Below are positions 9,301 to 22,700 of a stretch of 64,000 bases of DNA, piece by piece. Source of the stretch: Petrolisthes cinctipes (taxonomy: Eukaryota; Arthropoda; Malacostraca; Decapoda; Porcellanidae); contig JAWQEG010000003.1 of the NCBI GenBank assembly GCA_033782935.1, positions 2,244,501-2,308,500 on the forward strand, given 5' to 3'. Position numbers and translations under genes: made by a program. The first letter of the stretch is position 1; each line of letters begins with the position of its first letter. The notes beneath the pieces are model-generated. The model was given only the letters and a program-made list of their open reading frames with translations. It was not told the origin of the DNA and searched no databases.

Positions 9301-10772
9301 AAATTCAGGCCCAAAACACCAAAAAACTCGATATTTTGGGGTCCCGGAAGCGATCTGTACATGCCTACTCCGTGTCAGAGTATTTTCAATATACAGGCCC
9401 AAAACATACTGAAATTCGATCTTTTAGGTGCCCAAAAGTCTATATGTGGATGCATCTTCTGTACCCGTTTATATTTCAAATTCAGGCTCAAAACACCCGA
9501 AATTTCGATATTTTGGGGTCCCAGAAGGGATGTGTACTTGCCTACTCAGTGCTAGAATGTTTTCAAAATATAGGATCAAAACATGCTAAAAATCTATATT
9601 TTAAGTGTCCAAAGTCGATATGTGCATGCATCATCTGTACCCGTTTATATCTCAAATTAAGGCTCAAAACACCCGAAAAATCGATATTTGGGGGTCCCAG
9701 AAGTGATCTGTACATGCCTACTTAGTGCTAGAATATTTTCAAAATATAGGCCCAAAACATGCTAAAAATCGATATTTTAGGTGCCCAAAGTCGATATCTT
9801 AAATTCATGCCCAAAACCCCCGAAAATTCGATATTTTGGGGTCCCAGAAGCAAACTGTACATGCCTACTCCGTGTTAGAGTATTTTCAAAATACAGTCCC
9901 AAAACATACTAAAAATCGATCTTTTAGGTGCCCAAAAGTCGATATGTGCATGCATCATCTGTACCCGTTTATATCTCAAATTCAGGCTCAAAACACCCGA
10001 AAATTCGATATTTTGGGGTCCCAGAAGTGATCTGTACATGCCTACTTAGTGCTAGAATATTTTCAAAATATAGGCCCAAAACATGCCAAAAATCGATATT
10101 TTAGTTGCCCAAAGTCGATATCTCAAATTCAGGCCCAAAACACATGAAAATTCGTTATTTTGGGGTCCCAGAAGCGAACTGTACATGCCTACTCCGTTTT
10201 AAAGCATTTTCAAAATACAGGCCCAAAACTTACTGAAAATCGATCTTTTAGGTGCCCAAAAGTCGATATGTGCATGCATCTTCTGTACCCGTTTATATCT
10301 CAAATTCAGGCTCCAAACACCCGAAAATTCGATATTTTGGGGTCCCAGAAGCGATCTGTACATGCCTACTCAGTGCTAGAATTTTTTCAAAATATAGGCT
10401 CAAAACATGCTAAAAATCGATATTTTAAGTGTCCAAAGTCGATATGTGCATGGATCATCTGTACCCATTTATATCTCAAATTCAGGTTCAAAACACCCGA
10501 AAATTCGATTTTGGGGGGTCCCAGAAGTGATCTGTACATGCCTACTTAGTGCTAGAATATTTTCAAAATATAGGCCCAAAACATGCTAAAAGTCGATATA
10601 TTAGGTGCCCAAAGTCGATAACTCAAATTCAGGCCCAAAACACCCGAAAATTCGATATTTTGGGGTCCCATAAGCGAAGTGTACATGCCTATTCCGTGTT
10701 AGAGTATTTTCAGAATACAGGCCCAAAACATACTGAAAATCGATCATTTAGGTGACCAAATGTCGATATGTG
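6318..10772. repeat. Satellite array, block 1 (176-177 bp family)
   Basis: These are tandem head-to-tail monomers with the recurring landmarks AAAATCGATATTTTAGGTGC, GTGCATGCATCTTCTGTACC, CGTTTATATCTCAAATTC and GCGATCTGTACATGCCTAC. Full monomers are 177 bp, or 176 when the AAAA in GCCCAAAAGTCG is AAA. Short 147-bp monomers, in which GTCGATAT joins directly to CTCAAATTC, alternate with full ones. Variants of about 158 bp have the spacer after CCTACTCAG replaced by ATGAAGG or ATGCAGG (6601, 8541). The 6321-6600 segment resembles 9767-10030 (offset about 3446). No gene is present. Confidence 0.95.
7215..8510. repeat. 500-bp higher-order repeat (trimer) within block 1
   Basis: The pattern 177+176+147 bp repeats with a 500-bp period. 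Equivalent points are 7573 and 8073, and 7715 and 8215. The third copy loses similarity after about 8510, where a 158-bp variant follows. The same 500-bp trimer reappears at 13188/13688, 13330/13830, 19929/20429 and 25857/26357, so it is a basic building unit of larger repeats. Confidence 0.8.
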
Positions 10773-10890
10773 TGTACAAGACCCTTCTAACAACAACATG
10801 TAACATAAACAACAAGACGCCACCAGACGATAACAAACACAAGAGGGTACCCATTTTACCCTACAATTTCTCACTGTCATCTCTAAACTC

Positions 10891-10960
10891 AAGAGAGAGA
10901 GGGAGAGAAAGTGGGAGAGAGAGAGAAAGGGAGAGAAAGCAAGAGAGAGAGAGAGAGAAG
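10891..10960. repeat. GA-rich microsatellite
   Basis: This is an imperfect (GA)n tract with scattered GGG and AAA interruptions, inside the 607-bp insert. The open frames that run through it (RERGRESGRERERERKQ) are low-complexity artefacts. Confidence 0.9.
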
Positions 10961-11003
10961 AATTGGGTGGAGCTTAGACAAGATCTCCACCCCTTTCAAG
11001 AAG

Positions 11004-11025
11004 GTAATAATAATAATAATAATAT
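11004..11025. repeat. (TAA)n microsatellite
   Basis: This is a short TAA/AAT run of about seven units inside the 607-bp insert. Confidence 0.85.
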
Positions 11026-11274
11026 CTGAATAGACTTGGCATCTTCCAATAGAGAATGTATATAAGCAGTGAAGTTGAACTAATATGTAGGATTTCCTAA
11101 ACTGACTCCCAGGGCTATAACCTGTCTCCATAAGAGAGAGACACAGGCATATAAGACAAGGCATCAAATATAACTCCCTGTATAGAGATAAGTATGTATA
11201 AATAAATTAAGCCTAATGAAACTTGTGCAGTCACTTACCTAAGACCACCACGACGCTGAGCTTGCTACCTAATA

Positions 11275-11320
11275 CCACAACAACCACAACAACAACAACA
11301 ACAACTACTACGACTACAAC
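11275..11320. repeat. (AAC)n microsatellite with ACT-rich end
   Basis: CCACAACAACCACAACAACA-type repeats run into ACTACTACGACTAC near the right end of the 607-bp insert. Confidence 0.85.
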
Positions 11321-11384
11321 TCCAAAATTAAGGTACTGTATCAGATCCTGAACGAGTTAAAGCCTTAGAGGACTGGTACATGTG

Positions 11385-13109
11385 CATGCATCTTCTGTAC
11401 CCGTTTATATCTCAAATTCAGGCTCCAAACACCCGAAAATTCGATATTTTGGGGTCCCAGAAGCGATCTGTACATGCCTACTCAGATGCAGGCCCAAAAC
11501 ATGCTGAAAATCGATATTTTATTTGCCCAAAGTCAACATGTGTATGCATCTTCTGCACTCGTTTATATCTCAAATTTAACCTCAAAACACCCGAAAAATC
11601 GATAATTTTGGGTCCAAGAAGCGATCTGTACATGTCTAGTCAGTGCTAGAATGTTTTCAAAATATAGGCTCAAAACATGCTAAAAATCGATATTTTAAAT
11701 GTCCAAAGTCGATATGTGCATGCATCTTCTGTACCCGTTTATATCTCAAATAAGGCTCAAAACACCCGAAAATTCGATATTTTTGGGTCCTAGAAGCGAT
11801 CTGTACATGCCTACTCCTAGTTAGAGTATTTTCAAAATACAGGCCCAAAACATGCTGAAAATCGATATTTTAGGTGCCCAAAGTCAATATGTGCATGCAT
11901 ATTCTGTACCCGTTTATATCTCAAATTCAGGCTCGAAAAACCCGAAAATTCGTTATTTTTGGGTCCCAGAAGCGATCTGTACATCCCTACTCCTAGTTAG
12001 AATGTTTTCAAGATACAGACCCAAAACATGCTTAAAATCGATATTTTAGGTGCTCAAAAGTCGATATGTGCATTCATCTTCTGTACCCGTTTATATCTCA
12101 AATTCAGGCTCAAAACACCCGAAAGTTCGATATTTGGGGGTGGCTGAAGCGATCTGTACATGCCTACTTAGTGCTAAAATATTTTCAAAATATAGGCCCA
12201 AAACATGCTAAGAATCGATATTTTAGGTGCCCAAAGTCGATATATCAAATTCAGGCCCAAAACACCAAAAAATTCGATATTTTTGGGTCCCAGAAGCGAT
12301 CTGTACATGCCTACTCCGTGTTAGAGTATTTTCTAAATACAGGCCCAAAACAAACTGAAAATTGATCTTTTAGGTGCCCAAAAGTCGATATGTGCATGCA
12401 TCTTCTGTACCCGTTTATATCTCAAATTCACGCTCAAAAAACCCGAAAATTCGATATTTTGGGGTCCCAGAAGCGATCTGTACATGCCTACTCAGATGAA
12501 GGCCCAAAACATGCTGAAAATCGATATTTTTGGTGCCCAAAGTCAATATGTGCATGCATCTTCTGTACCCGTTTATATCTCAAATTCAGGCTCAAACACC
12601 CGAAAATTCGGTATTTTTGGGTCCTAGAAGCGATCTGTACATCCCTACTCCTAGTTAGAATGTTTTCAAGATACCGACCCAAAACATGCTCAAAATCGAT
12701 ATTTTAGGTGCCCAAAAGTCGATATGTGCATGCATTTTCTGTACCCGTTTATATCTCAAATTCAGGCTCAAAACACCCGAAAGTTCGATATTTTGGGGTC
12801 CCAGAAGTAATCTGTACATGCTTACTCAGTGCTAGAATATTTTCAAAATATAGGCCCAAAACATGCTAAAAATCGATATTTTAGGTGCCCAAAGTCGATA
12901 TCTCAAATTCAGGCCCAAAGACACCCGAAAATTCGTTATTTTGGGGTCCCAGAAGCAAACTGTACATGCCTACTCCGTGTTAAAGCATTTTCAAAATGCA
13001 GGCCCAAAACAAGCTGAAAATCGACATTTTAGGTGCCCAAAAGTCGATATGTGCATGCATCTTCTGTACCAGTTTATATCTCAAATTCAGGCTCAAAACA
13101 CCCGAAAAT
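11385..13109. repeat. Satellite array, block 2 (between the insert and the 6.6-kb superrepeats)
   Basis: The same monomer family resumes exactly where the insert broke it. It includes a 158-bp variant at about 11484 (with the ATTTGCCCAAAGTCAACATG version) and another at about 12490. The part near 12,480-12,830 is closely similar to about 14,990-15,330. No gene is present. Confidence 0.92.
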
Positions 13110-16100
13110 TCGATATTTTGGGGTCCCAGAAGCGATCTGTACATGCCTACTCAGTGCTAGAATTTTTTCAAAATATAGGCTCAAAACATGCTAAAAATCG
13201 ATATTTTAAGTGTCCAAAGTCGATATGTACATGGATCATCTGTACCCATTTATATCTCAAATACAGGATCAAAACACCCGAAAATTCGATTTTTGGGGGT
13301 CCCAAAAGTGATCTGTACATGCCTACTTAGTGCTAGAATATTTTCAAAATATAGGCCCAAAACATGCTAAAAATCGATATTTTAGGTGCCCAAAGTCGAT
13401 ATCTCAAATTCAGGCCCAAAACACCCGAAAATTCGATATTTTGGGGTACCATAAGCGAACTGTACATGCCTATTCCGTGTTAGAGTATTTTCAAAATACA
13501 GGCCCAAAACATACTGAAAATCGATCATTTAGGTGCCCAAAAGTCGATATGTGCATGCATCTTCTGTACCAGTTTATATCTCAAATTCAGGCTCAAAACA
13601 CCCGAAAATTCGATATTTTGGGGTCCCAGAAGCGATCTGTACATGCCTACTCAGTGCTAGAATTTTTTCAAAATATAGGCTCAAAACATGCTAAAAATCG
13701 ATATTTTAAGTGTCCAAAGTCGATATGTGCATGGATCATCTGTACCCATTTATATCTCAAATTCAGGCTCAAAACACCCGAAAATTCGATTTTTTGGGGT
13801 CCCAGAAGTGATCTGTAAATGCCTACTTAGTGCTAGAATATTTTCAAAATATAGGCCCAAAACATGCTAAAAATCGATATTTTAGGTGCCCAAAGTCGAT
13901 ATATCAAATTCAGGCCCAAAACACCCGAAAATTCGATATTTTGGGGTCCCATAAGCGAACTGTACATGCCTATTCCGTGTTAGAGTATTTTCAAAATACA
14001 GGCCCAAAACACACTGAAAATCGATCATTTAGGTGCCCAAAAGTCGATATGTGCATGCATCTTCTGTACACGTTTATATCTCAAATTCAGGCTCCAAACA
14101 CCCGAAAATTCGATATTTTGGGGTCCCAGAAGCGATCTGTACATGCCTACTCAGATGCAGGCCCAAAACATGCTGAAAATCGATATTTTATTTGCCCATA
14201 GTCAACATGTGTATTCATCTTCTGCACTCGTTTATATCTCAAATTTAACCTCAAAACACCCGAAAATTCGATAATTTTGGGTCCAAGAAGCGATCTGTAC
14301 ATGTCTAGTCAGTGCTAGAATGTTTTCAAAATATAGGATCAAAACATGCTAAAAATCGATATTTTAAATGTCCAAAGCCGATATGTGCATGCATCTTCTC
14401 TACCCGTTTATATCTCAAATAAGGCTCAAAACACCCGAAAATTCGATATTTTTGGGTCCCGGAAGCGATCTGTATTTTTTTTAAAATACAGGCCCAAAAC
14501 ATGCTGAAAATTGATATTTTAGGTGCCCAAAGTCAATATGTGCATGCATATTCTGTACCCGTTTATATCTCAAATTTAGGCTCGAAACACCCGAAAATTC
14601 GTTATTTTTGGGTCCTTGAAGCGATCTGTACATCCCTACTCCTAGTTAGAGTATTTTCAATATACAGGCCCAAAACATACTGAAAATCGATCTTTTAGGT
14701 GCCCAAAAGTCGATATGTGGATGCATCTTCTGTACCCGATTATATTTCAAATTCAGGCTCAAAACACCAGAAATTTCGATATTTTGGGGTCCCAGATGCG
14801 ATCTGTACTTGCCTACTCAGTGCTAGAATGTTTTCAAAATATAGGCTCAAAACATGCTAAAAATCGATATTTTAAGTGTCCAAAGTCGATATGTGCATGC
14901 ATCACCTGTACCCGTTTATATCTCAAATTCAGGCTCAAAACACCCGAAAATTCGATATTTTGGGGTCCCACAAGCGATCTGTACATGCCTACTCAGATGA
15001 AGGCCCAAAACATGCTGAAAATCGATATTTTAGGTGCCCAAAGTCAATATGTGCATGCATCTTCTGTACCCGTTTATATCTCAAATTCAGGCTCAAACAC
15101 CCGAAAATTCGGTATTTTTGGGTCCTAGAAGCGATCTGTACATCCCTACACCTAGTTAGAATGTTTTCAAGATACCGACCCAAAACATGCTCAAAATCGA
15201 TATTTTAGGTGCCCAAAAGTCGATATGTGCATGCATTTTCTGTACCCGTTTATATATCAAATTCAGGCTCAAAACACCCGAAAATTCGATATTTTGGGGT
15301 CCCAGAAGCGATCTGTACATGCTTACTCAGTGCTAGAATATTTTCAAAATATAGGCCCAAAACATGCTAAAAATCGATATTTTAGGTGATTAAAGTCGAT
15401 ATCTCAAATTCAGGCCCGAAACACCCAAAAATTCGATATTTTGGTGTCCAAGAAGCGATCTGTACATGCTTACTCCGTGTTAGAGGATTTTCAATATACA
15501 GGCCCAAAACATACTGAAAATCGATCTTTAAGGTGCCCAAAGGTCGATATGTGGATGCATCTTCTGTACCCGTTTATATCTCAAATTCAGGCTCAAAACA
15601 CCCGAAAATTCGATATTTTGGGGTCCCAGAAGCGATCTGTACTTGCCTACTCCCTGTTAGAGTATTTTCAAAATACAGGCCCAAAACAAGCTGAAAATCG
15701 ATATTTTAGGTGACCAAAGTCAATATGTGTATGCATCTACTGCACCCGTTTATATCCCAAATTCAGGCTCAAAACACCCGAAAATTCGTTATTTTTGGGT
15801 CCTTGAAGCGATCTGTACATCCCTACTCCTAGTTAGAATGTTTTCAAGATACGGACCCAAAACATGCTCAAAATTGATATTTTAGGTGCCCAAAAGTCGA
15901 TATGTGCATGCATTTTCTGTACCCGTTTATATATCAAATTCAGGCTCAAAACACCCGAAAATTCGATATTTTTGGGTCCCAGAAGCGATCTGTACATGCT
16001 TACTCAGTGCTAGAATATTTTCAAAATATAGGCCCAAAACATGCTAAAAATCGATATTTTAGGTGATTAAAGTCGATATCTCAAATTCAGGCCCGAAACA

Positions 16101-19100
16101 CCCAAAAATTCGATATTTTGGTGTCCAAGAAGCGATCTGTACATGCCTACTCCGTGTTAGAGGATTTTCAATATACAGGCCCAAAACAAACTGAAAATCG
16201 ATCTTTAAGGTGCCCAAAGGTCGATATGTGGATGCATCTTCTGTACCCGTTTATATCCCAAATTCAACCTCAAAACACCCGAAAGTTCGATATTTTGGGG
16301 TCCCAGAAGCGATCTGTACATGCCTACTCAGTGCTAGAATATTTTCAAAATATAGGCCCAAAACATGCTAAAAATCGATATTTTAGGTGCCCAAAGTCGA
16401 TATCTCAAATTCAGGCCCAAAACACCAAAAAATTCGATATTTTGGGGTCCCGGAAGCGATCTGTACATGCCTACTCCGTGTTAGAGTATTTTCAATATAC
16501 AGGCCCAAAACATACTGAAAATCGATCTTTTAGGTGCCCAAAAGTCGATATGTGGATGCATCTTCTGTACCCGTTTATATTTCAAATTCAGGCTCAAAAC
16601 ACCAGAAATTTCGATATTTTGGGGTCCCAGAAGCGATCTGTACTTGCCTACTCAGTGCTAGAATGTTTTCAAAATATAGGCTCAAAACATGCTAAAAATC
16701 GATATTTTAAGTGTCCAAAGTCGATATGTGCATGCATCATCTGTACCCGTTTATATCTCAAATTCAGGCTCAAAACACCCGAAAATTCGATATTTTGGGG
16801 TCCAAGAAGCGATCTGTACATGCCTACTCAGATGCAGGCCCAAAACATGCTGAAAATCGATATTTTAGGTGCCCAAAGTCAATATGTGCATGCATCTTCT
16901 GTACCTGTTTATATCTCAAATTCAGGCTCAAACACCCGAAAATTCGGTATTTTTGGGTCCTAGAAGCGATCTGTGCATCCCTACTCCTAGTTAGAATGTT
17001 TTCAAGATACCGACCCAAAACATGCTCAAAATCGATATTTTAGGTGCCCAAAAGTCGATATGTGCATGCATTTTCTGTACCCGTTTATATCTCAAATTCA
17101 GGCTCAAAACACCCGAAAATTCGATATTTTGGGGTCCCAGAAGCGATCTGTACATGCTTACTCAGTACTAGAATATTTTCAAAATATAGGCCCAAAACAT
17201 GCTAAAAATCGATATTTTAGGTGCCTAAAGTCGATATCTCAAATTCAGGCCCGAAACACCCAAAAATTCGATATTTTGGTGTCCCAGAAGCGATCTGTAC
17301 ATGCCTACTCCGTGTTAGAGGATTTTCAATATACAGGCCCAAAACATACTGAAAATCGACCTTTAAGGTGCCCAAAAGTCGATATGTGGATGCATCTTCT
17401 GTACCCGTTTATATCTCAAATTCAGGCTCAAAACACTCGAAAATTCGATATTTTGGGGTCCCAGAAGCGATCTGTACTTGCCTACTCCCTGTTAAAGTAT
17501 TTTCAAAATACAGGCCCAAAACAAGCTGAAAATCGATATTTTAGGTGACCAAATTCAATATGTGTATGCATCTACTGCACCCGTTTATATCCCAAATTCA
17601 ACCTCAAAACACCCGAAAATTCGATATTTTTGGGTCCCAGAAGCGATCTGTACATGCCTACTCCTAGTTAGAGTATTTTCAAAATACAGGCCCACAACAT
17701 GCTGAAAATCGGTATTTTAGGTGCCCAAAGTCAATATGTGCATGCATATTCTGTACCCGTTTATATCTCAAATTCAGGCTCAAAACACCCGAAAATAAGG
17801 TATTTTTGGGTCCTAGAAACGATCTGTACATCCCTACTCTTAGATAGAATGTTTTCAAGATACAGACCCAAAACATGCTCAAAATCGATATTTTAGGTGC
17901 CCAAAAGTCGATATGTGGATGCATCTTCTGTACCCGTTTATATCTCAAATTCAGGCTCAAAACAACCGAAAATTCTATACTTTGGGGTCCCAGAAGCGAT
18001 CTGTACTTGCCTACTCCCTGTTAGAGTATTTTCAAATTACAGGCCCAAAACATGCTGAAAATCGATATTTTAGGTGACCAAAGTCAATATGTGTATGCAT
18101 CTTCTGCACCCGTTTATATCTCAAATTCAACCTCAAAACACCCGAAAATTCGATATTTTTGGGTCCCAGAAGCGATCTGTACATGCCTACTCAGTGCTAG
18201 AATTTTTTTCAAAATATAGGCCCAAAACATGCTAAAAATCGATATTTTAGGTGCCTAAAGTCGATATCTCAAATTCAGGCCCGAAACACCCAAAAATTCG
18301 ATATTTTGGTGTCCCAGAAGCGATCTGTACATGCGTACTCCGTGTTAGAGAATTTTCAATATACAGGCCCAAAACATACTGAAAATCGATCTTTAAGGTG
18401 CCCAAAAGTCGATATGTGGATGCATCTTCTGTACCCGTTTATATCTCAAATTCATGCTCAAAACACCCGAAAATTCGATATTTTGGGGTCCCAGAAGCGA
18501 TCTGTACTTGCCTACTCCCTGTTAGAGTATTTTCAAAATACAGGCCCAAAACAAGCTGAAAATCGATATTTTAGGTGACCAAATTCAATATGTGTATGCA
18601 TCTACTGCACCCGTTTATATCCCAAATTCAACCTCAAAACACCCGAAAATTCGATATTTTTGGGTCCCAGAAGCGATCTGTACATGCCTACTCCTAGTTA
18701 GAGTATTTTCAAAATACAGGCCCAAAACATGCTGAAAATCGATATTTTAGGTGCCCAAAGTCAATATGTGCATGCATATTCTGTACCCGTTTATATCTCA
18801 AATTCAGGCTCAAAACCACCGAAAATAAGGTATTTTTGGGTCCTAGAAGCGATCTGTACATCCCTACTCTTAGATAGAATGTTTTCAAGATACAGACCCA
18901 AAACATGCTCAAAATCGATATTTTAGGTGCCAAAAAGTCGATATGTGGTTGCATCTTCTGTACCCGTTTATATCTCAAATTCAGGCTCAAAACAACCGAA
19001 AATTCGATATTTTGGGGTCCCAGAAGCGATCTGTACTTGCCTACTCGCTGTTAAAGTATTTTCAATTTACAGGCCCAAAACAAGCTGAAAATCGATATTT

Positions 19101-19708
19101 TAGGTGACCAAATTCAATATGTGTATGCATCTACTGCACCCGTTTATATCCCAAATTCAACCTCAAAATACCCGAAAATTCGATATTTTTGGGTCCCAGA
19201 AGCGATCTGTACATGCCTACTCCTAGTTAGAGTATTTTCAAAATACAGGCCCAAAACATGCTGAAAATCGATATTTTAGGTGCCCAAAGTCAATATGTGC
19301 ATGCATATTCTGTACCCGTTTATATCTCAAATTCAGGCTCAAAACCACCGAAAATAAGGTATTTTTGGGTCCTAGAAGCGATCTGTACATCCCTACTCTT
19401 AGATAGAATGTTTTCAAGATACAGACCCAAAACATGCTCAAAATCGATATTTTAGGTGCCAAAAAGTCGATATGTGGTTGCATCTTCTGTACCCGTTTAT
19501 ATCTCAAATTCAGGCTCAAAACAACCGAAAATTCGATACTTTGGGGTCCCAGAAGCGATCTGTACTTGCCTACTCGCTGTTAAAGTATTTTCAATTTACA
19601 GGCCCAAAACAAGCTGAAAATCGATATTTTAGGTGACCAAAGTCAATATGTGTATGCATCTTCTGCACCCGTTTATATCCCAAATTCAACCTCAAAACAC
19701 CCGAAAAT
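13110..19708. repeat. Superrepeat copy A (about 6.6 kb)
   Basis: Equivalent positions in copy B lie 6,599 bp downstream throughout (13330/19929, 14501/21100, 15441/22040, 16118/22717, 17060/23659, 18306/24905). It contains two 500-bp trimers at the start and a truncated monomer with a T-run at about 14,474. Near its end is a 529-bp segment present twice, which copy B has only once. It also contains the longest repeat-derived open frame (16118-16963, 281 codons). Confidence 0.85.
18541..19598. repeat. 529-bp tandem duplication of a three-monomer block in copy A
   Basis: 18541-19069 and 19070-19598 are nearly identical and share rare variants: CAAAACCACCGAAAATAAGG, GCCAAAAAGTCGATATGTGG and TTGCATCTTCTG. 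Copy B has this block once, which is why the copy offset falls from 6,599 to 6,070 after this point. Confidence 0.8.
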
Positions 19709-22700
19709 TCGATATTTTTGGGTCCCAGAAGCGATCTGTAGATGCCTACTCAGTGCTAGAATTTTTTCAAAATATAGGATCAAAACATGCTAAAAATCGA
19801 TATTTTAAGTGTCCAAAGTCGATATGTGCATGGATCATCTGTACCCATTTATATCTCAAATTCAGGATCAAAACACCCGAAAATTCGATTTTTTGGGGTC
19901 CCAGAAGTGATCTGTACATGCCTACTTAGTGCTAGAATATTTTCAAAATATAGGCCCAAAACATGCTAAAAATCGATATTTTAGGTGCCCAAAGTCGATA
20001 TCTCAAATTCAGGCCCAAAACACCCGAAAATTCGATATTTTGGGGTACCATAAGCGAACTGTACATGCCTATTCCGTGTTAGAGTATTTTCAAAATACAG
20101 GCCCAAAACATACTGAAAATCGATCATTTAGGTGCCCAAAATTCGATATGTGCATGCATCTTCTGTACCAGTTTATATCTCAAATTCAGGCTCAAAACAC
20201 CCGAAAATTCAATATTTTGGGGTCCCAGAAGCGATCTGTACATGCCTACTCAGTGCTAGAATTTTTTCAAAATATAGGCTCAAAACATGCTAAAAATCGA
20301 TATTTTAAGTGTCCAAAGTCGATATGTGAATACATCATCTGTACCCATTTATATCTCAAATTCAGGCTCAAAACACCCGAAAATTCGATTTTTTGGGGTC
20401 CCAGAAGTGATCTGTAAATGCCTACTTAGTGCTAGAATATTTTCAAAATATAGGCCCAAAACATGCTAAAAATCGATATTTTAGGTGCCCAAAGTCGATA
20501 TCTCAAATTCAGGCCCAAAACACCCGAAAATTCGATATTTTGGGGTCCCATAAGCGAACTGTACATGCCTATTCCGTGTTAGAGTATTTTCAAAATACAG
20601 GCCCAAAACATACTGAAAATCGATCATTTAGGTGCCCAAAAGTCGATATGTGCATGCATCTTCTGTACACGTTTATATCTCAAATTCAGGCTCCAAACAC
20701 CCGAAAATTCGATATTTTGGGGTCCCAGAAGCGATCTGTACATGCCTACTGAGATGCAGGCCCAAAACATGCTGAAAATCGATATTTTATTTGCCCATAG
20801 TCAACATGTGTATTCATCTTCTGCACTCGTTTATATCTCAAATTTAACCTCAAAACACCCGAAAATTCGATAATTTTGGGTCCAAGAAGCGATCTGTACA
20901 TGTCTAGTCAGTGCTAGAATGTTTTCAAAATATAGGATCAAAACATGCTAAAAATCGATATTTTAAATGTCCAAAGTCGATATGTGCATGCATCTTCTCT
21001 ACCCGTTTATATCTCAAATAAGGCTCAAAACACCCGAAAATTCGATATTTTTGGGTCCCGGAAGCGATCTGTATTTTTTTTTAAATACAGGCCCAAAACA
21101 TGCTGAAAATTGATATTTTAGGTGCCCAAAGTCAATATGTGCATGCATATTCTGTACCCGTTTATATCTCAAATTTAAGCTCGAAACACCCGAAAATTCG
21201 TTATTTTTGGGTCCTTGAAGCGATCTGTACATCCCTACTCCTAGTTAAAGTATTTTCAATATACAGGCCCAAAACATACTGAAAATCGATCTTTTAGGTG
21301 CCCAAAAGTCGATATGTGGATGCATCTTCTGTACCCGTTTATATTTCAAATTCAGGCTCAAAACACCAGAAATTTCGATATTTTGGGGTCCCAGATGCGA
21401 TCTGTACTTGCCTACTCAGTGCTAGAATGTTTTCAAAATATAGGCTCAAAACATGCTAAAAATCGATATTTTAAGTGTCCAAAGTCGATATGTGCATGCA
21501 TCACCTGTACCCGTTTATATCTCAAATTCAGGCTCAAAACACCCGAAAATTCGATATTTTGGGGTCCCACAAGCGATCTGTACATGCCTACTCAGATGAA
21601 GGCCCAAAACATGCTGAAAATCGATATTTTAGGTGCCCAAAGTCAATATGCGCATGCATCTTCTGTACCCGTTTATATCTCAAATTCAGGCTCAAACACC
21701 CGAAAATTCGGTATTTTTGGGTCCTAGAAGCGATCTGTACATCCCTACACCTAGTTAGAATGTTTTCAAGATACCGACCCAAAACATGCTCAAAATCGAT
21801 ATTTTAGGTGCCCAAAAGTCGATATGTGCATGCATTTTCTGTACCCGTTTATATATCAAATTCAGGCTCAAAACACCCGAAAATTCGATATTTTGGGGTC
21901 CCAGAAGCGATCTGTACATGCTTACTCAGTGCTAGAATATCTTCAAAATATAGGCCCAAAACATGCTAAAAATCGATATTTTAGGTGATTAAAGTCGATA
22001 TCTCAAATTCAGGCCCGAAACACCCAAAAATTCGATATTTTGGTGTCCAAGAAGCGATCTGTACATGCCTACTCCGTGTTAGAGGATTTTCAATATACAG
22101 GCCCAAAACATACTGAAAATCGATTTCTAAGGTGCCCAAAGGTCGATATGTGGATGCATCTTCTGTACCCGTTTATATCTCAAATTCAGGCTCAAAACAC
22201 CCGAAAATTCGATATTTTGGGGTCCCAGAAGCGATCTGTACTTGCCTACTCCCTGTTAGAGTATTTTCAAAATACAGGCCCAAAACAAGCTGAAAATCGA
22301 TATTTTAGGTGACCAAAGTCAATATGTGTATGCATCTACTGCACCCGTTTATATCCCAAATTCAGGCTCAAAACACCCGAAAATTCGTTATTTTTGGGTC
22401 CTTGAAGCGATCTGTACATCCCTACTCCTAGTTAGAATGTTTTCAAGATACGGACCCAAAACATGCTCAAAATCGATATTTTAGGTGCCCAAAAGTCGAT
22501 ATGTGCATGCATTTTCTGTACCCGTTTATATATCAAATTCAGGCTCAAAACACCCGAAAATTCGATATTTTTGGGTCCCAGAAGCGATCTGTACATGCTT
22601 ACTCAGTGCTAGAATATTTTCAAAATATAGGCCCAAAACATGCTAAAAATCGATATTTTAGGTGATTAAAGTCGATATCTCAAATTCAGGCCCGAAACAC

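Larger units (their letters stand above)
10773..11379. mobile_element. 607-bp non-autonomous insert in the satellite, with TSD and short inverted ends
   Basis: This non-satellite DNA interrupts a monomer inside GATATGTGCATGC. ATGTG is present on both sides (10768-10772 and 11380-11384), which fits a 5-bp target-site duplication. The left end starts TGTACAAGACCCTTCTAAC. The right end, reverse-complemented, starts GTACCAGTCCTCTAAGG, an imperfect match over about 17 bp. The interior has microsatellites and no credible protein frame. A MITE-like transposon is the best reading. The family is unknown to me, and a SINE is less likely because I see no tRNA-like promoter or terminal A-run. Confidence 0.6.

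Noticed and set aside
10760..11167. Coding frames inside the 607-bp insert
   Set aside because: They run through GA and TAA microsatellites and have low-complexity composition, with no transposase or RT motif.
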